From NCBI GenBank assembly GCA_020027635.1, contig JAHKKL010000158.1, positions 1 through 5,093 of the forward strand: a stretch of DNA of 5,093 nt, given 5' to 3'. The translations under genes and the position numbers were made by a program. The stretch's first letter is position 1; each line of letters opens with the position of its first letter. Source of the DNA: Gammaproteobacteria bacterium (lineage in GTDB: Bacteria > Pseudomonadota > Gammaproteobacteria > UBA9214). This document shows positions 1-4,704 of the stretch, piece by piece. Below the pieces are notes generated by a model. That model was not told the DNA's origin, did no database searches, and saw nothing but the letters and a program-made list of their open reading frames with translations.

Positions 1-182
1 ATGGCATCAGCATGACCCGTATCGAATCCCGTCCGTCCCGACAGGGCATGTGGCAATACGTGTTCTATATCGATCTGGAGGGGCATCGGAATGATGCGCC
101 GGTGGCGGCGGCGCTGGCTGAGCTGAAGAAAAAGGCATTTGTCGTCAGGGTGCTCGGTTCCTATCCCAGGGCCGTCCTCTAG
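1..182 (+). CDS. pheA: Prephenate dehydratase / chorismate mutase P-protein, C-terminal end (partial)
   Basis: Only the last 59 codons are present (reading frame from base 3, stop TAG at 180-182); the gene starts upstream of the window. The fragment reads GISMTRIESRPSR, then MWQYVFYIDLEGH, and ends LGSYPRAVL. This is the C-terminal half of the ACT regulatory domain of prephenate dehydratases. The ESRP motif (bases 24-35) is one of the two conserved phenylalanine-binding motifs known from E. coli PheA, so the enzyme is probably feedback-inhibited by L-Phe. It converts prephenate to phenylpyruvate in the cytoplasm. In gammaproteobacteria this domain is usually fused to an AroQ-type chorismate mutase, but that part is not visible here. 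The gene lies 73 nt upstream of hisC, on the same strand, in the usual supraoperon order. Confidence 0.93.
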   Translation, partial: GISMTRIESRPSRQGMWQYVFYIDLEGHRNDAPVAAALAELKKKAFVVRVLGSYPRAVL

Positions 183-245
183 CCCGAGGCGCATGCCGAG
201 GCCATGGCGCTAGGGCCTGACGGGCCGCGACGGCGATTTACCCGC

Positions 246-250
246 AAGGA
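246..250 (+). promoter_or_regulatory. Ribosome binding site AAGGA that decides the hisC start
   Basis: AAGGA ends at base 250. It directly abuts and overlaps the first possible ATG (250-252), so it cannot serve that codon. It lies 5 nt before an in-frame GTG (256-258) and 11 nt before an in-frame ATG (262-264). The 5-nt spacing favours the GTG, giving MSMRYDELAVPGV. Confidence 0.5.
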
Positions 251-255
251 TGATA

Positions 256-1374
256 GTGAGTATGCGTTATGACGAACTCGCGGTGCCGGGCGTGCGTGCC
301 CTGCAGCCGTATCAGCCGGGCATGCCGATAGCCGAACTGGAACGCCGGTACGGCGTCCGCAACGCCATTAAACTTGCCTCCAATGAAAACCCCCTGGGGC
401 CGAGTCCGCTCGCCATGGCGGCGGCACGGCAGGCGCTTGCGGACAGCGCGCGCTATCCCGAGGGCAGCGGCCACCTCCTGTGCGCGCGGCTTGCCGCCTT
501 GCACGGCGTTGTACCGGCAGCCATCACGCTGGGCAACGGTTCCAACGACGTGCTCGACATGATTGCGCGGGTATTCCTCGGCCCGGGCGTAGAGGCGGTC
601 TATTCACAACATGCCTTCGCCGTCTACCCGATCGCCGTCCAGGCAGTCGGAGCCACGGCCCGGGTCGCGCCCGCCCATGACGGCAGCCGCGGACCCGCTT
701 TCGGCCATGATCTGGCGGCGATGCGTTCCCTGGTCGGGCCGGCGACCCGCGTCGTTTTCATCGCCAACCCCAACAACCCGACGGGTACCTGGCTGGGAGA
801 GAAGGCGCTGCGAGACTTTGTGACCAGCCTGCCGGATCACGTCATGGTGGTCATCGATGAGGCCTACTTTGACTATGTGGCGGCAGCGGATTATCCGGAC
901 ACGACCCGCTGGCTTGCTGATTGCCCCCATCTGATCGTGACGCGGACCTTTTCCAAGGCCTACGGCCTGGCCGGCCTGCGTGCGGGCTATGCCGTGTCGC
1001 ACCCGCCGGTGGCGCAACTGCTGAATCGCATTCGGCAGCCATTCAATGTCAACAGCCTCGCCCAGGCGGCGGCGCTGGCGGCACTGGATGACGCGGCGCA
1101 CCTGGAAAAGAGCATCCGCCTCAACCGGGAAGGCATGCAGCAGCTGACATCCGGTTTCAGGCGGCTCGACCTGTCCACTATCGAGTCGGTGGGGAATTTC
1201 GTCGTGGTCGACACCAGGGGGCCGGCGGCGGAACTCTATGAGCGATTGTTGAGACACGGCGTGATCGTGCGCCCGATCGCCAATTACGGCATGCCGAACC
1301 ACCTGCGCGTGACAGTCGGCTTGCCCGAAGAGAACGCGCGCTTCCTGACTGTACTGGAACAGGTGCTGGCATGA
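256..1374 (+). CDS. hisC: Histidinol-phosphate aminotransferase (possible dual role as aromatic aminotransferase)
   Basis: PLP-dependent fold-type I aminotransferase that converts imidazole acetol phosphate plus glutamate to histidinol phosphate in histidine synthesis. Numbered from GTG 256 (372 aa, normal for the family): SNENPLGPSP at 42-51 (N-terminal substrate/cofactor loop), NPNNPTG at 171-177, DEAY at 201-204 (Asp contacts the PLP pyridine nitrogen), and TRTFSKAYGLAGLRAGY at 229-245. In that last motif K234 is the Schiff-base lysine and R242 binds the PLP phosphate. R339 in VRPIANYG is the expected substrate-carboxylate arginine. The start could also be ATG 250 (+2 residues) or ATG 262 (-2); GTG is preferred from the AAGGA spacing. 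The stop overlaps the tyrA start (ATGA), suggesting translational coupling. HisC homologues in this supraoperon position (HisC2/HisHb) are known to accept aromatic keto acids. The dual role is inferred from position, not seen in the residues. Confidence 0.95.
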   Translation: MSMRYDELAVPGVRALQPYQPGMPIAELERRYGVRNAIKLASNENPLGPSPLAMAAARQALADSARYPEGSGHLLCARLAALHGVVPAAITLGNGSNDVLDMIARVFLGPGVEAVYSQHAFAVYPIAVQAVGATARVAPAHDGSRGPAFGHDLAAMRSLVGPATRVVFIANPNNPTGTWLGEKALRDFVTSLPDHVMVVIDEAYFDYVAAADYPDTTRWLADCPHLIVTRTFSKAYGLAGLRAGYAVSHPPVAQLLNRIRQPFNVNSLAQAAALAALDDAAHLEKSIRLNREGMQQLTSGFRRLDLSTIESVGNFVVVDTRGPAAELYERLLRHGVIVRPIANYGMPNHLRVTVGLPEENARFLTVLEQVLA

Positions 1375-2234
1375 TCAATCGCCTGTGCATCATCGGGGTG
1401 GGTCTGATCGGCGGTTCGCTTGCGCGCGCGCTCAGGGCGGTGGGTTACTGCGGGGAAGTGATCGGTGCCGGGCGCAATCCGGCCCATCTGCGGCAGGCAG
1501 TCGAGCTGGGCGTCATCGACCGTTTCGAGACCGACCCTGGACAGGCCGTGGCGGGCGCGGATGTGGTGCTGGTGGCCGTTCCGCTGGGCGCCATGGAGGG
1601 CGTCTTCAGGGCCATCCGCGGCCACCTTGCCGGGGACGCCGTGCTGACGGATGCAGGCAGCGCCAAGGGCAGCGTCATCGAAGCGGCCCGGCGGGCATTC
1701 GGCCGCGTGCCGGATTATTTTGTTCCCGGGCATCCCATTGCCGGCACCGAGAACAGCGGCGTGGCGGCCTCCGTCCCCGACCTGTACAAGAACCGCCGCG
1801 TGATTCTGACGCCTCTGGAGCATACCGATCCCGCGGCCGCATCGCGGGTTCGTGGCATGTGGGAGGCGGCCGGCGCCCATGTGAGCGAGATGGAACCGGC
1901 GCATCATGATGCCGTGCTGGCGGCCACCAGCCATCTGCCGCATGTGCTGGCGTTTACGTTGGTGGACAGCCTGGCGCGCCTGGGTGACCGCGAGGAAATA
2001 TTTACCTACGCGGCCGGCGGTTTCCGCGACTTTACCCGCATCGCTTCCAGCGATCCGGTCATGTGGCGCGATATCTGTCTGGCAAACGATGATGCCATCC
2101 GGCGTATGATCGAACGGTTTATCGACGACCTCAAGGAAGTCGGCAAAGCCGTGCAGGAACATGACGGTCACCGCCTGCTGGAAATATTTACCTCCGCCAA
2201 ACAGGCGCGCGATCGCTTCATCGGCCATGACTAA
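1371..2234 (+). CDS. tyrA: Prephenate (cyclohexadienyl) dehydrogenase
   Basis: Oxidative decarboxylation of prephenate (or arogenate) towards 4-hydroxyphenylpyruvate or tyrosine; cytoplasmic. The protein is 287 aa and is a stand-alone dehydrogenase without chorismate mutase, ACT or EPSP-synthase domains. An N-terminal Rossmann fold shows GVGLIGGSLA (dinucleotide loop, G9/G11/G14). TDAGSAKG lies at 93-100, VPGHPIAGTENSG at 118-130, SHLPH at 187-191, and GGFRDFTRIASSDPVMW at 216-232, where R223 matches the prephenate-binding arginine known in Aquifex TyrA. H121 and H188 are the conserved active-site histidines. At the end of the second beta strand the sequence is VIGAGRNP: Gly34-Arg35 replace the Asp typical of NAD-specific enzymes, so NADP or dual use is possible. 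ATG 1371 overlaps the hisC stop; AGGTG at 1361-1365 is a suitable ribosome binding site 5 nt upstream. In Pseudomonas this protein is fused to AroA; here it ends at TAA 2232-2234. Confidence 0.95.
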   Translation: MINRLCIIGVGLIGGSLARALRAVGYCGEVIGAGRNPAHLRQAVELGVIDRFETDPGQAVAGADVVLVAVPLGAMEGVFRAIRGHLAGDAVLTDAGSAKGSVIEAARRAFGRVPDYFVPGHPIAGTENSGVAASVPDLYKNRRVILTPLEHTDPAAASRVRGMWEAAGAHVSEMEPAHHDAVLAATSHLPHVLAFTLVDSLARLGDREEIFTYAAGGFRDFTRIASSDPVMWRDICLANDDAIRRMIERFIDDLKEVGKAVQEHDGHRLLEIFTSAKQARDRFIGHD

Positions 2235-2267
2235 GGTAAACGCTGACTTTGCTTCATAGGTGTAGAT

Positions 2268-2421
2268 GTCTCATGCCGGTTGCGTGACACGCTGTGAATA
2301 CGTCCCTGTACGCTCGCCGGCCGCAGTCGCTCCGGGCATCCTGCCCTCATGCGACACTTGCACATCCCTGTGCATCGTCCCTGCGGCCGACGGTCACTAC
2401 AGGACTTACCCGGCATGAGGC
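2268..2421 (-). ncRNA. Candidate structured small RNA with CsrA/RsmA-type GGA motifs in the tyrA-aroA spacer
   Basis: Nested perfect inverted repeats fold the spacer into one unit. The outer stem is 2270-2279 with 2410-2419 (CTCATGCCGG/CCGGCATGAG). An inner stem is 2318-2326 with 2381-2389 (CGGCCGCAG/CTGCGGCCG). It encloses a 6-bp hairpin at 2359-2374 and a 4-bp stem 2327-2330/2351-2354 topped by a GGGC/GCCC hairpin at 2334-2346. A weak hairpin lies at 2298-2311 and an 11-nt dyad at 2282-2292. On the minus strand all five GGA triplets fall in unpaired positions: junction 2380-2378, hairpin loops 2367-2365, 2341-2339 and 2305-2303, and internal loop 2333-2331. Four are in CAGGATG, CAGGGATG or CAGGGACG contexts, like CsrB repeats. 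ACAGGGAUGU and ACAGGGACGU both fit the published A/U-CANGGANG-U/A Rsm/Csr consensus. The + strand has one GGA in this interval. No clear promoter or U-tract was found, so strand and ends are uncertain. The boundaries given are those of the outer stem. Confidence 0.45.
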
Positions 2422-2423
2422 TC

Positions 2424-2444
2424 TGTTAACGTTGTCATTTAACA
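2424..2444. promoter_or_regulatory. Inverted repeat TGTTAA-N9-TTAACA, possible operator
   Basis: Perfect 6-bp arms with a 9-nt spacer in an AT-rich patch. It sits 17 nt before the aroA start and 2 nt beyond the 5' end of the candidate minus-strand RNA. It could be a regulator site serving either direction. On the minus strand TTAACA (2429-2424) also matches a -35 hexamer at 5 of 6 positions, but I see no good -10 at the right distance. It does not match the TyrR box or GacA box, which have 6-nt spacers. Confidence 0.3.
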
Positions 2445-2461
2445 CATGTGACGGTCTATCC

Positions 2462-3781
2462 ATGACAGAAAATAACCCTGCGCGGTTCAGGCTCACACCC
2501 GGCGGGAAACTCACCGGTTGCGTGCGTGTGCCGGGTGACAAATCGATTTCCCATCGCTCGATCATGCTGGGTTCGCTGGCTGACGGGGTGACTGAGATCA
2601 CCGGTTTCCTCGAGGGTGAGGACAGCCTGTCGACGCTGGCGGCCTTTAAGTCGATGGGGGTGGCGATCGAGGGTCCCGATCAGGGGCGGGTTAGCATCCA
2701 GGGTGTCGGCCTGCGGGGTCTTGCGGCGCCGAGACAGGCGCTCTATCTGGGAAACTCCGGAACCTCCATGCGGCTGATGGCCGGCCTGCTGGCCGGGCAG
2801 GTGTTCGACAGTCTGCTGACCGGTGACGCCTCGCTGTCGGGCCGGCCGATGAAACGGGTGGTCGAGCCGCTGACCCGCATGGGGGCGCACATCACCATGA
2901 CGGAGGCCGGTACGGCGCCACTCGCCATCAGGGGCGGCATGCGCCTGCGCGGCATTGACTACGCCCTGCCGGTGGCGAGCGCGCAGGTCAAATCGTGCCT
3001 CCTGCTGGCCGGGTTGTACGCCAGTGGCAGGACCTGCATCACCGAGCCGGCGCCTACCCGCGATCACACCGAACGCATGCTGGCCGGCATGGGGTATCCC
3101 TTGCAGCGCGACGCCGGGCGCGTGTGCCTCGAAGGCGGGCATGCGATGCAGGGTATCGCCATCGACATACCCGCGGATATTTCCTCGGCGGCCTTCTTCC
3201 TGGTGGGGGCGAGTATTGCGCCCGGTAGCGATCTGGTGCTGGAGCATGTCGGCATGAACCCGACACGCACCGGCGTGATCGACATCCTCACGCGCATGGG
3301 GGCCGACATCCGGATTGGCAACCGGCGCGAAGTGGGAGGGGAACCGGTGGCGGATCTGCATGTCAGGTCGACATCGCTGTACGGTATCGATATTCCGCCA
3401 GAACTGGTGCCCTTGGCCATCGATGAATTCCCTGCGCTGTTCGTGGCGGCGGCCTGCGCCAGCGGGCGCACCGTGTTGACCGGGGCAGAGGAATTACGGG
3501 TCAAGGAGAGCGACCGTATCCAGGTGATGGCCGATGGGCTGGCGACGCTGGGCATCGATGCCACGGCAACACCGGATGGTATGATCATCGAGGGTGGCTC
3601 CTTCGGAGGTGGGGTCATCGACAGTCACGGCGACCATCGCATTGCCATGGCATTTGCCATGGCGGCGCTCCGTGCGACGGGTACGATTGAAATCCTCGAT
3701 TGCACAAACGTGAACACGTCCTTCCCGGGTTTTGTGAAATTGGCCGGAGGTGCCGGCTTGCGGATCGCGTCGAACCGGTAG
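2462..3781 (+). CDS. aroA: 3-phosphoshikimate 1-carboxyvinyltransferase (EPSP synthase), class II type
   Basis: Transfers enolpyruvyl from PEP to shikimate-3-phosphate, the sixth shikimate-pathway step; cytoplasmic. The protein is 439 aa from ATG 2462 and full length. Class II hallmarks are visible: GDKSISHRS at 25-33, SGRPMKR at 126-132, SAQVK at 173-177 and NPTRTG at 266-271. The PEP/glyphosate loop is LGNSGTSMR (96-104) with Gly100, the position that is Ala in the glyphosate-tolerant CP4 enzyme, so ordinary sensitivity is expected. DEFP (321-324), RVKESDR (346-352) and HGDHRIAM (389-396) supply conserved catalytic and PEP-binding residues. The frame stays open upstream to GTG 2294, but the 56 added residues are non-conserved and run through the structured RNA candidate, so they are rejected. 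No strong ribosome binding site precedes ATG 2462. In pseudomonads this domain is fused to TyrA; here it is separate and in another frame. Confidence 0.95.
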   Translation: MTENNPARFRLTPGGKLTGCVRVPGDKSISHRSIMLGSLADGVTEITGFLEGEDSLSTLAAFKSMGVAIEGPDQGRVSIQGVGLRGLAAPRQALYLGNSGTSMRLMAGLLAGQVFDSLLTGDASLSGRPMKRVVEPLTRMGAHITMTEAGTAPLAIRGGMRLRGIDYALPVASAQVKSCLLLAGLYASGRTCITEPAPTRDHTERMLAGMGYPLQRDAGRVCLEGGHAMQGIAIDIPADISSAAFFLVGASIAPGSDLVLEHVGMNPTRTGVIDILTRMGADIRIGNRREVGGEPVADLHVRSTSLYGIDIPPELVPLAIDEFPALFVAAACASGRTVLTGAEELRVKESDRIQVMADGLATLGIDATATPDGMIIEGGSFGGGVIDSHGDHRIAMAFAMAALRATGTIEILDCTNVNTSFPGFVKLAGGAGLRIASNR

Positions 3782-3795
3782 TGATCTGTGATCAC
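3781..3795 (+). repeat. Hairpin at the aroA stop codon (GTGATC-TGT-GATCAC)
   Basis: Perfect 6-bp arms with a 3-nt loop, beginning on the last base of the aroA TAG. GGT (3777-3779) could extend the stem against ACC only with a bulge. No T-run follows, so this is not a standard intrinsic terminator. It may be an mRNA-stabilising or processing hairpin between aroA and cmk, or chance. Confidence 0.4.
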
Positions 3796-3843
3796 CGAGC
3801 CGCAACGAAATTGACCAGATGACTTGTACGGAAATAATCCCTG

Positions 3844-4542
3844 ATGATATCGAAGGCACCCACTCCCGACGATCGCGCGCCGGTGATCACGATTGACGGT
3901 CCGAGTGGTTCCGGCAAAGGAACCATCAGCCGGCGGCTGGCCGGTACACTGGGCTGGCATTACCTCGATAGCGGCGCGCTCTATCGCCTGCTCGCCTGTG
4001 CGGCATTGAGGGATGGCATCGCTCTGGATGACGCGTCGGGATTGGCTGCACTGGCCGAGCGGATCAACGGGGATTTCGGTGTTTCACCATCCGGCACGGA
4101 ATGCGTCTGGCTGGATGAAGAGGATGTGACGGCGCGCCTGCGCACCGAAGAATGCGGGAACGCTGCCTCGAAACTCGCCACCTTGCCGGAGGTGCGTGCG
4201 GCCCTGCTGGCCTGGCAGCGACGCCATCGCAGGACACCTGGTCTGGTCGCGGATGGACGCGATATGGGCACGGTGGTTTTTCCCGATGCCCTGCTCAAGA
4301 TATTCCTCACGGCAAGTCCCGAAGAGCGCGCCCGAAGAAGATATAACCAACTGAAAGATAATGGAAATAAAGTTATCCTGGATGAGATTCTTGAAGATAC
4401 CAGGGCACGGGATTTACGTGACAGAACACGCAAGACCGCGCCACTCGAGCCGGCCAAGGATGCTTTCATGCTGGATAATGGCGGGCAGGAAGTCGCCGAG
4501 ACCCTTGCCATTATCCTTCAGCGGCTCCAAACGATTGGTTAG
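3844..4542 (+). CDS. cmk: Cytidylate (CMP/dCMP) kinase
   Basis: Phosphorylates CMP and dCMP to the diphosphates with ATP; cytoplasmic nucleotide salvage and precursor supply. The protein is 232 aa, typical of bacterial CMP kinases. VITIDGPSGSGKGT (14-27) holds the Walker A loop. LDSGALYR (41-48) begins the CMP-binding part. The stretch from about 85 to 130 is the NMP-binding insert characteristic of bacterial CMP kinases. VADGRDMGTVVFPDA (135-149) carries the conserved Arg139-Asp140 pair, and RDLRDRTRKTAPL (189-201) is the mobile-lid arginine motif. ATG 3844 is preceded by CGGAAA at 3829-3834, about 9 nt away, a modest ribosome binding site. The first ten residues (MISKAPTPDD) are a slightly long N-terminus before the conserved strand. 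Codons around 165-178 are unusually AT-rich and include tandem AGA. cmk upstream of rpsA is a very conserved pair in proteobacteria. Confidence 0.96.
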   Translation: MISKAPTPDDRAPVITIDGPSGSGKGTISRRLAGTLGWHYLDSGALYRLLACAALRDGIALDDASGLAALAERINGDFGVSPSGTECVWLDEEDVTARLRTEECGNAASKLATLPEVRAALLAWQRRHRRTPGLVADGRDMGTVVFPDALLKIFLTASPEERARRRYNQLKDNGNKVILDEILEDTRARDLRDRTRKTAPLEPAKDAFMLDNGGQEVAETLAIILQRLQTIG

Positions 4543-4552
4543 AAAACCCGTG

Positions 4553-4558
4553 TACAAT
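4553..4558 (+). promoter_or_regulatory. Probable rpsA promoter -10 element TACAAT
   Basis: TACAAT matches the sigma-70 -10 consensus at 5 of 6 bases, 11 nt after the cmk stop. No good -35 hexamer lies 16-18 nt upstream, in the last cmk codons. Initiation would fall near 4565, leaving a leader of about 135 nt. A separate rpsA promoter near the end of cmk is known in E. coli. Confidence 0.4.
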
Positions 4559-4565
4559 TAGGAGG

Positions 4566-4700
4566 ATAGCGTTTAATATGATGTGCTGGTGATCCGGGCC
4601 ATGCCCGATCGTGTTGATTAACTGACCCACCGTATCGCCTGATGCCGTGGTTTTACACAGGGACTGCAGCCATGCAGATCTCTAAGGACTCGTTACTCCC
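4566..4700 (+). promoter_or_regulatory. rpsA 5' leader with hairpins; possible S1 autoregulation region
   Basis: The gap between cmk and rpsA contains a bulged hairpin at 4591-4610 (GATC-C-GGGC, loop CAT, GCCC-GATC) and a 5-bp hairpin at 4664-4677 (CTGCA, loop GCCA, TGCAG). GGA-type motifs lie just before the leader (AGGAGGA at 4560-4566) and within it (AGGGA at 4659-4663, AAGGA at 4684-4688). The last is 12 nt before the rpsA ATG, a long spacing for a ribosome binding site. E. coli rpsA also has a long, hairpin-rich leader with a degenerate Shine-Dalgarno, through which S1 represses its own translation. The resemblance here is in architecture only; function is inferred. Confidence 0.4.
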
Positions 4701-4704
4701 ATGA
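4672..4704 (+). CDS. Possible 10-codon upstream ORF coupled to rpsA
   Basis: ATG 4672 opens MQISKDSLLP and ends at TGA 4702-4704, which overlaps the rpsA start as ATGA. AGGGA at 4659-4663 lies 8 nt before this ATG, a better spacing than rpsA's own AAGGA. The uORF start codon spans the loop/3' arm of the 4664-4677 hairpin, so folding could gate it. No homology is recognised; the peptide is probably unimportant and the act of translation would matter. Short ORFs of this size arise by chance, hence the low confidence. Confidence 0.25.
   Translation: MQISKDSLLP

Noticed and set aside
604..1302. Long antisense open frame opposite hisC
   Set aside because: Its composition and length are what GC-rich coding DNA gives on the opposite strand. 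No recognisable domain, and the + strand gene is certain.
1284..2228. 314-residue antisense open frame opposite tyrA
   Set aside because: Shadow of tyrA: rich in His, Arg, Gln and Gly without conserved motifs, while the + strand protein is clearly TyrA.
2318..2389. tRNA or tRNA-like gene
   Set aside because: The cloverleaf-like outline lacks a 7-bp acceptor with a 3' CCA region, a T-loop TTCGA motif and an anticodon arm of the right size.
2270..2419. Miniature transposon bounded by 10-bp terminal inverted repeats
   Set aside because: The outer repeats could be MITE ends, but the immediate flanks show no target-site duplication and the inner repeats nest as RNA stems. A search for further copies in the genome would settle it.
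2424..2444. TyrR or GacA box
   Set aside because: Both consensus sites have 6-nt spacers between arms (TGTAAA/TTTACA and TGTAAG/CTTACA). The arms here differ and the spacer is 9 nt.
2294..2461. Upstream extension of aroA from GTG 2294 (56 extra residues)
   Set aside because: The added residues show no resemblance to EPSP synthase N-termini, have no good ribosome binding site, and cover the structured spacer element. The conserved protein begins at ATG 2462.
2235..2461. Aromatic amino acid leader-peptide attenuator for aroA
   Set aside because: No short + strand ORF rich in Phe, Tyr or Trp codons and no terminator hairpin with a T-run was found.
4591..4610. Intrinsic terminator after cmk
   Set aside because: The hairpin is bulged and is followed by GTGTTGATTA rather than a T-run, and rpsA lies just downstream.
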